Assembly: GCF_002198095.1 (NCBI RefSeq)
Contig: NZ_NHMK01000031.1
Span: 18,501 to 82,500, forward strand
From: Deinococcus indicus
GTDB lineage: Bacteria; Deinococcota; Deinococci; Deinococcales; Deinococcaceae
Direction of reading: 5' to 3'
DNA: 64,000 nucleotides
Part shown: piece by piece, positions 32,259 to 40,607 of the stretch
Layout of the letters: each line of letters opens with the position of its first letter
How positions within the stretch are numbered: the stretch's first letter is position 1
Made by a program: the position numbers and the translations under genes
The notes under the pieces: model-generated
Databases searched by the model: none
The model's input: the letters and a program-made list of their open reading frames with translations, nothing else
What the model was told of the DNA's origin: nothing

Positions 32259-32915
32259 GTGAAGGTCGCGGCGCTGATCCCGGCGGCCGGGTCCGGCACG
32301 CGCCTGGGCCTGGGTCCCAAGGCGTTCGTGCCGGTCGAGGGGCGCACGCTGCTGGGCCGCTCGGCCGCCGCGCTCGCCCCGCACGTGCACGAGGTCCTGA
32401 TCGCGCTGCCGGCCGGGCTGACCCTGCCGGACGACGTGCCGGGCCGCGCGGTGGTGGGCGGCGACACCCGGCAGGCGAGCGTGCTGGCGTTGCTGCGCGC
32501 CACGGACGCCGACGTGGTGCTGATTCACGACGCCGCGCGGCCCTTCCTGCCCTCGCGCGTGATCCGTGACCTGCTGGCCGCCGTGCAGGACACGGGGGCG
32601 GCGACCGCCGCGATGCCCGTGGCCGACACGCTGGTGCGCGCCGACCCGGCGGGCGACTGGGGAACCCTGACGCCCCGCGAGGGCCTGTGGGCCGTGCAGA
32701 CCCCGCAGGCCTTCCGCCGCGCGGCCCTGATCGCCGCGCACGAGGCGGCGCTGGCCGACGGTCACGCCGCCACCGACGACGCCGGCCTGATCGCCCGCGC
32801 GGGGCAGCCGGTGGCGCTGGTGCCGGGCGACGCGCGGCTGCTGAAGGTCACGACGCCCGGCGACCTGCTGATCGCGCAGGCCCTGGCCCGCGTGTGGGAT
32901 GCTGGGGCGTCATGA
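32259..32915 (+). CDS. ispD: 2-C-methyl-D-erythritol 4-phosphate cytidylyltransferase
   Basis: Third step of the MEP isoprenoid pathway. The 218 residues show the CTP-binding VAALIPAAGSGTRLGLGPKAF, HDAARPFLP near 94, PVADTLV and ATPREGLWAVQTPQAFR-like TPREGLWAVQTPQAFR near 140, and TDDAGL near 173. GTG at 32259 is preferred because GAGGGGG lies 7 nt upstream; the ATG at 32244 is also in frame but belongs to the end of the repeat and has no SD. The stop overlaps ispE by ATGA. Confidence 0.93.
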   Translation: MKVAALIPAAGSGTRLGLGPKAFVPVEGRTLLGRSAAALAPHVHEVLIALPAGLTLPDDVPGRAVVGGDTRQASVLALLRATDADVVLIHDAARPFLPSRVIRDLLAAVQDTGAATAAMPVADTLVRADPAGDWGTLTPREGLWAVQTPQAFRRAALIAAHEAALADGHAATDDAGLIARAGQPVALVPGDARLLKVTTPGDLLIAQALARVWDAGAS

Positions 32916-33769
32916 GCCACGCTCCCGCCGACCCCGCCCCCCACGTCACGTACTTCGCGCCGGCGAAGGTGAACCTGGGCCTGAGTGTCCGTGACCTGCG
33001 CGCCGACGGGTACCACGAACTGCACTCGCTGATGGTCCCGCTGAACGTCGGGGACGACCTGGACATCGCCCCGGCCGGCACGCTGAGCCTGCGCGTGCAG
33101 GGCGCGGACCTGCCGGCCGACGAGGGCAACCTGGTGTTCCGCGCCGCCCGCGCGTACCTGGACGCCGCCGGAGTGGACGGCGGGGCGGCCATCACGCTGC
33201 ACAAGCGCCTGCCGCTGGCGTCCGGGCTGGGGGGCGGCAGCAGCGACGCCGCGACCACCCTGATGGCCCTGGCGCGGCTGTACCCGGCGCGCGTGGACCT
33301 GCCGGGGCTGGCCCTGACACTCGGCGCGGACGTGCCGTTCTTCCTGCTGGGCCGCGCAGCCGTGGCGTCCGGTGTGGGCGAGATCCTGGCGCCGCTGCCG
33401 GTGCCGCCCGTGTCGCTGGTGCTGGTGAATCCCGGTGTGGAGGTCAGCGCCCGCGACGCCTACGCCTGGCTGGACGCCGAGGAGGCCTTCACGCCCGCGC
33501 TGGACGTCGAGGCGATCCTGGCCGCCCTGACGAACGGCCGCCCCGTTCCGTACCTGAACGCCCTGCAGGGCCCGGTCGCCGCGCGCCACGCGCCCATCCG
33601 CGAGGCGCTGGGGGCGCTGGAGGCGGCCGGGCTGCACTCGCCCCTGATGAGCGGTTCGGGCAGCACCTGCCTGGGACTGGCCCGCGACGACGCCCACGCG
33701 CACGACGCCGCGCAGACCCTGGCCCGGCAGTTCCCGCACTGGTGGGTGCAGGCCACCCGCACGCTGTAA
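32912..33769 (+). CDS. ispE: 4-diphosphocytidyl-2-C-methyl-D-erythritol kinase
   Basis: Fourth MEP-pathway enzyme, a GHMP kinase using ATP. The 285 residues include YFAPAKVNLGLSVRDLRADGYHEL near 13, the GHMP loop LPLASGLGGGSSDAATTL near 99, LGADVPFFLLG near 140 and the C-terminal LMSGSGSTCLGL. Translation is coupled to ispD. The frame is open far upstream inside ispD but homology starts at MSHAPADPA. Downstream, 33770-33813 is a short GC-rich gap before a convergent MFS gene. Confidence 0.95.
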   Translation: MSHAPADPAPHVTYFAPAKVNLGLSVRDLRADGYHELHSLMVPLNVGDDLDIAPAGTLSLRVQGADLPADEGNLVFRAARAYLDAAGVDGGAAITLHKRLPLASGLGGGSSDAATTLMALARLYPARVDLPGLALTLGADVPFFLLGRAAVASGVGEILAPLPVPPVSLVLVNPGVEVSARDAYAWLDAEEAFTPALDVEAILAALTNGRPVPYLNALQGPVAARHAPIREALGALEAAGLHSPLMSGSGSTCLGLARDDAHAHDAAQTLARQFPHWWVQATRTL

Positions 33770-33813
33770 CGCCGGAGTGCGCGGCCGGGACGTGAGGCGC
33801 AGGGGCCTCTCCC

Positions 33814-34989
33814 CTACCCCCGGCCGCCCGCCGCCTTCCCGGTCGGGGCGCGGTGGCGCAGCAGGTCGTACAGCAGGGCGCCCAGGAACACGGCGGCGCC
33901 CAGCCCGAACACGCCGGGCACGCCCGCCAGTTGCCACGCCACGCCGCCCAGGACGGGACCGGCGGCGTAACCGAGCGCCTCGACGGCCATGACGGTCCCC
34001 CACGCGGCGGCCCGCTGCCCTTCCGGGAGGGTCCGGGCGACCAGACCGTTCCAGCCGGTGATGAACGCTCCGTACCCGGCGCCCAGCAGCGCGCCCAGCA
34101 GCGCGCCCAGCAGCGGCAGCAGGGTGGTCACGCCGGGCGCGGCGGCCAGCGCGAAGGTGCCGGCCAGCAGCAGCAGGCCCGGCAGCAGCGCGCGGCGCGG
34201 GTCGCCCCGGTCGGCGCGGCGGCCGATCAGCCACACGCTCAGGCCGAAGGTGGTCAGGGCGACCGCACCGCCCGGCAGCAGGTCGCGCACGGTCAGGTCC
34301 AGGCGGTCGAGCAGCGGGTACAGGACGGTGCTCAGCAGGGCCGGGGCGAGCGTCTGCACGAACGCGGCGGGCAGCAGGCCCGCGACGGGCCGCCAGTCGC
34401 GCCACAGCGGCGCGGTCCGCTCCGGGGCGGGCAGCCGCACCCGCAGCAGGCTCAGGGCCAGCAGCGCCGTCAGGAGTTGCGTGACCAGCAGCGCCGTCCA
34501 GGTCAGGTCCGGCCAGCCTTTCATGAGCGGCCCGACCACCAGCGCGCCGGTCAGGATGGCGGGCGCCACGCTCAGGTTGCTGACGGTCAGGGCGCGGGCG
34601 GTGCGGCCCGGCACGGCCAGCGCCTGCGAGGCGCTCATGACGCCCGGCCACAGCGCCGCGTACCCCACGCCCCACGCGGCGCATACCAGCACGCCGCTCA
34701 GGGCGTGCGGGGCGTGGCGGGCCAGCAGCAGCGCCGCGAGGCCCAGCAGCGGGCCGGGCAGCAGTGCGGCGCCCAGGCCCCAGCGGCCGATCAGCAGCCC
34801 GGCCGGTCCCTTGGCGAGCGCGTCCGCCAGGTAGTGCGCGCCGGCCATCGCGCCGATCGCGGCGGCGCTCAGCGGCAGCGCCGGGCCACTGACCGGCAGG
34901 GCCGACACGAAGAACCCGGTGCGGACAGTCTCACACAGGGTCAGCAGCGTCAGGAGCCGCAGCATGGTCAGGGGCCGCAGCCACAACAC
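33814..34989 (-). CDS. MFS transporter
   Basis: A 391-residue major facilitator with 12 hydrophobic segments. The loop between TM2 and TM3 (LIGRWGLGAALLPGPLLG, near 72) has the reduced family motif G-x-x-x-D/R-R-x-G, repeated after TM8 as LIGRRADRGDPRRALL near 255. Substrate unknown; the fold is typical of drug or sugar efflux. Start is GTG at 34989, with TACAAT on the minus strand 7 nt upstream, so the mRNA is probably leaderless. The 219-nt gap to 35208 shows no other gene. Confidence 0.88.
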   Translation of the reverse strand: MLWLRPLTMLRLLTLLTLCETVRTGFFVSALPVSGPALPLSAAAIGAMAGAHYLADALAKGPAGLLIGRWGLGAALLPGPLLGLAALLLARHAPHALSGVLVCAAWGVGYAALWPGVMSASQALAVPGRTARALTVSNLSVAPAILTGALVVGPLMKGWPDLTWTALLVTQLLTALLALSLLRVRLPAPERTAPLWRDWRPVAGLLPAAFVQTLAPALLSTVLYPLLDRLDLTVRDLLPGGAVALTTFGLSVWLIGRRADRGDPRRALLPGLLLLAGTFALAAAPGVTTLLPLLGALLGALLGAGYGAFITGWNGLVARTLPEGQRAAAWGTVMAVEALGYAAGPVLGGVAWQLAGVPGVFGLGAAVFLGALLYDLLRHRAPTGKAAGGRG

Positions 34990-35208
34990 AGCGCCGATTG
35001 TACGGCCCGCCGGCCGGCCACCCCCCCAGGTGGGGGCAGCGGGGGTCTGAAGGTCGCGGGTGGTAAGTGACCCGTAAGGACGCCGGCCGTACGGTGCCGG
35101 TCAGAGCCCCGGACGTCCGGCCCGGCGCCTGTTCCCACCCGATCCTTTCACCGATCCGGCTGTCCTGAACGCTGCCGGCGTTCACGTCCGGCCCTCAGGA
35201 GTGCGCCC

Positions 35209-35577
35209 ATGACCCTTCACGATCCCGTGCTCAGCCTTCACGCGGCGCTGCTGACGCCGACCACGTCCTTTCCGGCGCTGCTGCACGAACCCGAACGGCA
35301 CACCCTGCCGGACGGGGAACTGCTGGTGTTCCGGTTCTCGAACGGGTACGGCGCGGCCGTCACCTGCCCGGCCAGACCGGACGCCCGACTGGATTTCTGC
35401 GTGCTGGACTGCACGTTGCCGGTACCGCAGCCGTGTTTCGACACGCCGGTCAGCGGGCAGTTCCTGAGCGGCCTGACCCACGCCGGCACCCAGGGGCTGC
35501 TGATGCTGACCGAGCGCCTGCCGGTCCACCCGCGCCGCGCCGCCGCGAACGCCGCCCTGCTGCACGAAGAATTCTGA
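35209..35577 (+). CDS. Hypothetical protein
   Basis: A 122-residue soluble protein not recognised. It has central segments FRFSNGYGAAVTCP and LDFCVLDCTLPVPQPCFDTPVSGQF, suggesting a small beta-rich domain with four cysteines. AGGAG precedes the ATG with 7 nt spacing. It is monocistronic: a hairpin follows at 35610. No membrane or signal segment. Confidence 0.65.
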   Translation: MTLHDPVLSLHAALLTPTTSFPALLHEPERHTLPDGELLVFRFSNGYGAAVTCPARPDARLDFCVLDCTLPVPQPCFDTPVSGQFLSGLTHAGTQGLLMLTERLPVHPRRAAANAALLHEEF

Positions 35578-35609
35578 CCCGGCGGGCCGCTGAGCCCGGC
35601 CCTGATACC

Positions 35610-35640
35610 AACCCGCCCCGGCCGTTCCGGGAGCGGGTTT
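35610..35640 (+). terminator. Probable terminator after the hypothetical gene
   Basis: Stem AACCCGC (35610-35616) with GCGGGTT (35633-35639) and an inner CCCCGG/CCGGGA stem, followed by only three T. A TATGCT hexamer at 35670-35675 may be a -10 box of the next gene. Confidence 0.55.
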
Positions 35641-35749
35641 CTGCACGTCGCGGCGGCAGGGCCGGGCGCTATGCTTCACGGATCAGAGGCAGACAGAGCA
35701 GGCAGCAGACACCGCCCCGGCACGGGCGCGGGTGTCAGGGGAGCGCAAC

Positions 35750-38185
35750 GTGAGGCACAGACGGCAGGCGGCGGGCGGCGTGAGGAAACGGTCAGGGTGG
35801 GCGGTCGCGGGGCGCGCGGCACTGGGAGTGACGGGCGCGCTGCTGCTCGCGCTGGGCGGCGCGGGCGCGTGGCTGCACCTGTCGGCGCAGGGGCAGCACG
35901 CCGGGAGCGCAGCGGCGGGTGGGCTGGGCGGCGCGGTGACGGTCACGCGGGACGCCTGGGGCGTGCCTCACATCCGCGCGAACACCGACGCGGACGCGGT
36001 GTTCGCGCTGGGTTTCGCGCACTGGCAGGACCGGGCGTGGCAGATGGACTTCCAGCGGCGCGTGGCGCAGGGCCGACTGGCCGAGGTGCTGGGCGGGGCG
36101 GCGCTGCCGCAGGACCGGTTCCTGCGCACCTGGGGCTTCGAGCGGGCCGCCCAGGCGTCTCTGCCGGCGCTGTCGGCGCAGTCGCGCGCGCTGATCCGGG
36201 CGTACACGGCGGGCGTGAACGCCGCGCAGGCGCAGGGGCGGACCGCACTGGAGTTCCGGATTCTGGGCTACACGCCCGAACCCTGGCGCGAGGTGGACAG
36301 CGTGTCCTGGAGCAAGCTGATGGCCTTCGATCTGGGCGGCAACTACGAGGAGGAGGTGCTGGGCGCGCAGGTCGTGCGCCGGCTGGGCGCGGACGGACTG
36401 GATCAGGTGACGGCGCCCTACCCGGACGGCGCGCCGACCGTCCTGAGTGCCGACGAGCTGAGCGGCGCGGCGCAGTCCCTGACCGGCGCGGCCAGGACGG
36501 GAAAGGCGGTGGGCCGATCAGTGGCGGCAGGCCGGGCCGCCGCGCCCACGGCGCTGCCGCAGGCGACCGTGACCGCGCTGCGCGCGCACCTGCAGGCGGC
36601 GCGGACGCTGGGCCTGCAGGCCGTGCCGGGCAAGGGCAGCAACAACTGGGTGATCGCCGGGACCCGCGCGGCCAGCGGGAAACCGATCCTGGCGGACGAC
36701 CCGCACCTCGCGCTGACCGCGCCGATGCTGTGGTACCTCGCGGACCTGCAGGGTGACCGCCTGAAGGCCATCGGGGCGAGCATTCCGGGCCTGCCGGCCA
36801 TCGTGATCGGCCGCAACGAGCGGGTCGCGTGGGGCGTGACGAACGTCAACCCGGACGTGCAGGACCTGTACATCGAACCCGAGGGCGCGCCGCTGACCAG
36901 CCGCCGCGAGGTCATCCGGGTCAAGGGCGCGCCCGACGTGATCCTCACGGTGCGCAGCAGCCGGCACGGGCCGATCATCAGCGACGCCGGGGCGGGCGCG
37001 GTCGGGCCGCGCGTCGCGCTGAAATGGACTGCCCTTCAGGACGGCGACACGACCATGGACGCCTTCCTGGGCCTGAACTACGCGCGCAACTGGGCGGACT
37101 TCACGGGCGCGCTGCGGTCCTACGTGGCCCCCAGCCAGAGTTTCGTGTACGCCGACGTGGACGGCAACACCGGCTACTACGCGCCGGGCCGCATTCCCGT
37201 CCGGCGCGGCTGGGACGGCAGCCTGCCGGTCAGCGGGGACGGGTCGCGCGAGTGGCAGGGCTTCGTGCCGTTCGAGCAGCTGCCGCACACCTTCAACCCC
37301 GCCGACGGATTGATCGTCACCGCGAACAACCGGGTCGTGCCGGACAGCTACCCGCACGCGCTGGGCAACGACCGCAACTGGGCGGAACCGTACCGCGCCC
37401 GGCGGATCACGGACCTGCTGGAGGGCGGCCGCACCCTGACGGTCGCGGACGTGCGGCGCGTGCAGCTCGACACCCTGAGTCTGGTGTGGGCGGACCTGCG
37501 CGGGCCGCTCCTCGCCACCCGGCCCGGCAGCGACCGCGCCCGGCAGGCCCTGGAGCGGCTGCGCGGCTGGGACGGCCGGCAGACGACCGACAGCGTGCCG
37601 TCCACCCTGTTCGAGGCGTGGCTGATGCAACTGCAAAGGATGGCCCGCGACGAGCTGGGCAACGACGCGGTCATGAACAGCCTCTCGGTCCTGAACCAGC
37701 TGCGCGGGAACGGCGAACTGTGCGCCGTGAACGGCGCCGGCGACTGCGCCGCCCTGCTGACCCGCACGCTGGACGCCGCCCTGACCGACCTGGAAGGCCG
37801 CCTGGGACCCGACCTGAACCGCTGGACGTACGGGCGGCTGCACACCGTCGCCAGCCACCACCGCGCCTTCGGGAAGGTCGGCGCGCTGGCGTGGCTGTTC
37901 AACCACGAGGCCCCCACGCCCGGCGGAACGAACACCGTGAACGTCGCCCGGCCCGAACACGGCACGTACCGACAGACGCACGGCGCCAGCTACCGCCAGA
38001 TCGTGGACCTCGCCGACCCCGACCGCAGCCTGTACATCGGCAGCCTGGGCCAGGAAGGACACCCGCTGGCGCGGCACACGGCCGACCAGCAGGGCCGCTG
38101 GATCGCCGGGGAGTACCTGCCCATGAGCACCGACCCCGCCGACTGGGGCCGCACCCGGCAACTGACCCTCACGCCCCGCCCCTGA
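35750..38185 (+). CDS. Penicillin-acylase-type N-terminal nucleophile hydrolase
   Basis: Exported amidohydrolase of the penicillin G/cephalosporin/aculeacin acylase or acyl-homoserine-lactone acylase family; 811 residues. Order: basic start and TM or signal helix (about 13-35), alpha chain with VTRDAWGVPHIRANTDADAVFALGFAHWQDRAWQMD, a spacer, then GKGSNNWV, where Ser297 would become the N-terminal nucleophile after self-cleavage, and the beta chain with VTNVNPDVQDLYIE. GTG at 35750 is chosen because AGGGGAG lies 6 nt upstream; another GTG 18 nt earlier lacks an SD. Substrate cannot be read from sequence; quorum signal or lipopeptide deacylation are options. Confidence 0.92.
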   Translation: MRHRRQAAGGVRKRSGWAVAGRAALGVTGALLLALGGAGAWLHLSAQGQHAGSAAAGGLGGAVTVTRDAWGVPHIRANTDADAVFALGFAHWQDRAWQMDFQRRVAQGRLAEVLGGAALPQDRFLRTWGFERAAQASLPALSAQSRALIRAYTAGVNAAQAQGRTALEFRILGYTPEPWREVDSVSWSKLMAFDLGGNYEEEVLGAQVVRRLGADGLDQVTAPYPDGAPTVLSADELSGAAQSLTGAARTGKAVGRSVAAGRAAAPTALPQATVTALRAHLQAARTLGLQAVPGKGSNNWVIAGTRAASGKPILADDPHLALTAPMLWYLADLQGDRLKAIGASIPGLPAIVIGRNERVAWGVTNVNPDVQDLYIEPEGAPLTSRREVIRVKGAPDVILTVRSSRHGPIISDAGAGAVGPRVALKWTALQDGDTTMDAFLGLNYARNWADFTGALRSYVAPSQSFVYADVDGNTGYYAPGRIPVRRGWDGSLPVSGDGSREWQGFVPFEQLPHTFNPADGLIVTANNRVVPDSYPHALGNDRNWAEPYRARRITDLLEGGRTLTVADVRRVQLDTLSLVWADLRGPLLATRPGSDRARQALERLRGWDGRQTTDSVPSTLFEAWLMQLQRMARDELGNDAVMNSLSVLNQLRGNGELCAVNGAGDCAALLTRTLDAALTDLEGRLGPDLNRWTYGRLHTVASHHRAFGKVGALAWLFNHEAPTPGGTNTVNVARPEHGTYRQTHGASYRQIVDLADPDRSLYIGSLGQEGHPLARHTADQQGRWIAGEYLPMSTDPADWGRTRQLTLTPRP

Positions 38186-38237
38186 ACGGGCGTCCACCGT
38201 GCATTCACACAGCCCGGTTCCCGGCCCGGCAACCCGG

Positions 38238-38243
38238 TACACT
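38238..38243 (+). promoter_or_regulatory. -10 box TACACT for the DdrA-like gene
   Basis: Seven nucleotides before the ATG at 38251; leaderless arrangement. No sequence resembling the 17-bp radiation/desiccation response motif is seen in the preceding 65 nt. Confidence 0.5.
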
Positions 38244-38250
38244 CCGGAAC

Positions 38251-38850
38251 ATGGCTGACCTTCACCGCGTGCGCGACGCCCTGCGCGCCAGCATGACCGC
38301 CTGGGCCACCCTGGACCTGCGCGGCGACCAGGCCCGCGTGGCCCTCGCCCCGGACCTCGACGTGCTCGCCCCGCAACTCGACCTGCTGGACCCCGCCTGG
38401 AGTCTCACCTGGGCCTGCGACAGCGTCAGCCCGCCCGTCGTGCGCGCCCGCCTGACCGTCCACGGCGTCGTGCGCGAGGGACTGGCCGCCGCGCACTCAC
38501 TGCCGGACGCCAAACGCGCCGCGCTGGCCGACCTGGCCCGCACGTACGGCGTGCGGCCCACCAGCGACCCCGTCTGGGTCGAGTACGACCCGGAAGACGG
38601 CGCAAACACCACCGAACTGGAAACCGACACGCCCGCCCCCACCGAGGCCCCGGAACGCCCCCTGCCGCCCGAACCGCCCCGCGACCCGCAGATGGAAAAG
38701 GCCCGGCGGCACATCGAGGACCTGCTCGAACAGCTGAAAGTCGCCGGGCGCGGCGGAGAGGCCGCCCGCATCCTGATGCGCGGCTACGGCGAGACGCTCG
38801 AGGAGAGCCGCGCCATCTACAAGGAACTGCACGCCATCCTCAGGGGCTGA
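38251..38850 (+). CDS. DdrA/Rad52-superfamily-like protein
   Basis: A 199-residue protein not assignable by simple motifs, but its layout parallels Deinococcus DdrA. Compare VALAPDLDVLAPQLDLLDPAWSL (27-49) with the ARxVQDRLDxVxPDxWSF element of DdrA; RARLTVHGVVREGL (67-80) with the KGRLTVLGVxRED strand pair; and DAKRAALADLARTYGV (86-101) with the KAAASDALKRCAVHFGI helix. After a Pro/Glu/Thr linker (about 125-148) a C-terminal helix pair ends ESRAIYKELHAIL, like the DdrA tail. If right, it binds ssDNA ends. The comparison is from memory of the family and needs a profile search. Confidence 0.6.
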   Translation: MADLHRVRDALRASMTAWATLDLRGDQARVALAPDLDVLAPQLDLLDPAWSLTWACDSVSPPVVRARLTVHGVVREGLAAAHSLPDAKRAALADLARTYGVRPTSDPVWVEYDPEDGANTTELETDTPAPTEAPERPLPPEPPRDPQMEKARRHIEDLLEQLKVAGRGGEAARILMRGYGETLEESRAIYKELHAILRG

Positions 38851-38895
38851 CCGGCCCCATGACCGGCGCCGGAGCGGGAGGGCGGCGGGATCCCG

Positions 38896-38901
38896 TACAC
38901 T
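38896..38901 (+). promoter_or_regulatory. -10 box TACACT for the metallophosphoesterase gene
   Basis: Eight nucleotides before the ATG at 38910, in the 59-nt gap after the DdrA-like gene. Confidence 0.45.
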
Positions 38902-38909
38902 GACAGCCG

Positions 38910-39671
38910 ATGCGCAAGTTCCTGGCCTTCGGTGACGTGCACGCCGACTTCGACACCCTCTGGGCCGCCCTGCGCGCCGCCAGCTGCGCCGACGCGAACG
39001 GCCGGCCCACGCCACCCGTGCAGGCCGGGCTGTACCAGGTCGTCCTGATCGGCGACCTCGTGCATCCCAAGAACGAACGCGAGTACAGCCGCCTGACCGG
39101 CGTTCACCGCTTCGACCCGAAAAACCCCGACCATCTGTTCCTCGCCGCGCGCGAACAGGTCAAGCACCTCGAACAGCTGCGCGAGTACCAGCTGGCCGCG
39201 CCGCACGCCATCCACATCATCCTGGGCAACCACGACGACGCCGTCCTGAACACCAGTTTCGTGCTCGGCACCAGCGGCGGCCTTGTGCACACCGAATTCG
39301 ACCCGGACCACGGCGGCATTCACCTGCCCGACCACCTGAAACACTGGATGCAGGGCTTCCCCCGGGAACTGAGGGTCGGCAGCGTGCAGTTCGCGCACGT
39401 CTCCCCGCTGCCCGCGCACACCCACTACGACGACCTGTTCTACGCCGACCGCAGCCCCAAGCGCTGGTTCCGCGACACGCCCGAGTACGTGCAGATGGCC
39501 GGCCTGAGCTTCGGCGTGTACGGCCACACCCAGATCGAGGACGGCATCCTGCTCGACGAGACGCACGGACTGGCCATGATCGACGCCCTGCACGGCCGCG
39601 AGTACCTGGAACTCATGCTGAACCCCGACCAGCCCGACCCCCTGATCAGCGTCCGCGCCGTTCCCTTCTGA
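38910..39671 (+). CDS. Calcineurin-like metallophosphoesterase
   Basis: A 253-residue cytosolic dinuclear-metal phosphoesterase. All five family motifs are present: GDVHADFD near 8, LIGDLVHP near 46, GNHDD near 105, a histidine in FAHVSPLPAH near 162, and GVYGHTQIED near 200. The closest general type is the serine/threonine-phosphatase or diadenosine-tetraphosphatase-like group; the substrate is not evident. It follows the DdrA-like gene with its own -10 box and precedes the tRNA operon. Confidence 0.88.
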   Translation: MRKFLAFGDVHADFDTLWAALRAASCADANGRPTPPVQAGLYQVVLIGDLVHPKNEREYSRLTGVHRFDPKNPDHLFLAAREQVKHLEQLREYQLAAPHAIHIILGNHDDAVLNTSFVLGTSGGLVHTEFDPDHGGIHLPDHLKHWMQGFPRELRVGSVQFAHVSPLPAHTHYDDLFYADRSPKRWFRDTPEYVQMAGLSFGVYGHTQIEDGILLDETHGLAMIDALHGREYLELMLNPDQPDPLISVRAVPF

Positions 39672-39687
39672 CCCGGCCCGCGCCCGG

Positions 39688-39716
39688 TTGACAACCGTGA
39701 CAGCCGCCGCTATCCT
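39688..39716 (+). promoter_or_regulatory. tRNA operon promoter
   Basis: TTGACA (39688-39693), 17-nt spacer, TATCCT (39711-39716), 47 nt before the first tRNA. The best match to the sigma-A consensus in the window. Confidence 0.88.
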
Positions 39717-39762
39717 TAACCCCGCTGCTTTTACAGCGGCGTACCAGCAGTCACATCCACTT

Positions 39763-39840
<78 letters not shown>

Positions 39841-39843
39841 GAA

Positions 39844-39919
<76 letters not shown>

Positions 39920-39928
39920 CCAAGAAAG

Positions 39929-39956
39929 CCCCCCACCCCGGCGGTGGGGGGTTTTC
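39929..39956 (+). terminator. Rho-independent terminator of the tRNA operon
   Basis: Perfect 9-bp stem CCCCCCACC / GGTGGGGGG with a CCGGC loop, followed by TTTT, 9 nt after tRNA-Phe. Confidence 0.93.
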
Positions 39957-40005
39957 GTTGTGCCGTTCGGGCGGCGCGGCCCTAGGCAGCGGGGCGGCGG
40001 GCACG

Positions 40006-40114
40006 GATAATGCCCGGCGAGCCTGCCGCCCGCGGGGGCTCCCCCACCACTGGACGACCTGTGCTGTCGTCCCGGCCTGTCCGTACCAAGCGGCGGGACC
40101 GTCAGGGAGAGAAC
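40006..40114 (+). promoter_or_regulatory. queF-operon promoter and structured leader
   Basis: GATAAT (40006-40011) is a candidate -10 box. The roughly 95-nt leader has a GGGGG/CCCCC hairpin (40034-40045) and a perfect GGACGAC/GTCGTCC stem (40052-40058 / 40066-40072), then GGGAGAG as SD. It does not match the preQ1-I riboswitch consensus; whether it senses a 7-deazaguanine is open. Confidence 0.4.
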
Positions 40115-40603
40115 ATGACGAACACTGTGAACACGCCGGCCACCGCCGGAGCCGACTGCGGCCCCCAGAACCCCGGTTTCGACCGCCGCTACGACGTGCA
40201 GGGCCTGGATGCCATCGACGTGGCGGTGCTGGGCACCTTCCCGCACGTGCGCGAGGACGACCCGGTGCGCTATCCGGGCGAGCCGATGCAGATCGAGATC
40301 GTGACGGACGAGTTCAGCCCGGTGTGCCCCTGGAGTGGCCTGCCGGACTTCGGCCGCCTGGAGATCCGGTACCTGCCGCGCGAGGCGTGCGTGGAACTGA
40401 AGAGCCTGAAGTACTACCTGACGAGCTACCGTTTCGTGGGGATCTACCACGAGCACGCGACGCGGCGGGTGCTGGCGGATCTGGTGAACCTGCTGAACCC
40501 CCTGAGCATGGAGATCCGCTGCGATTACGGGATGCGTGGCGGCCTGAACACGATCTGCACCGTGAAGTACGTGGCGCCCGACCATCAGCCCCAGGGGGCG
40601 TAA
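40115..40603 (+). CDS. queF: NADPH-dependent preQ0 reductase QueF
   Basis: Reduces 7-cyano-7-deazaguanine (preQ0) to preQ1 for queuosine in tRNA; includes tRNA-Asp among known queuosine tRNAs. The 162 residues are the short, unimodular type. The active-site cysteine and aspartate lie in DEFSPVCPWSGLPDFG near 66, and the QueF signature follows: ELKSLKYYLTSYRFVGIYHEH. GGGAGAG precedes the ATG. First gene of the queF-queD-queE-queC run; the next starts 4 nt downstream. Confidence 0.95.
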   Translation: MTNTVNTPATAGADCGPQNPGFDRRYDVQGLDAIDVAVLGTFPHVREDDPVRYPGEPMQIEIVTDEFSPVCPWSGLPDFGRLEIRYLPREACVELKSLKYYLTSYRFVGIYHEHATRRVLADLVNLLNPLSMEIRCDYGMRGGLNTICTVKYVAPDHQPQGA

Positions 40604-40607
40604 GCGG

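Noticed and set aside
39961..40114. Known preQ1 or cobalamin riboswitch
   Set aside because: The leader is structured, but conserved cores of these classes are not recognisable by eye; left as a candidate only.
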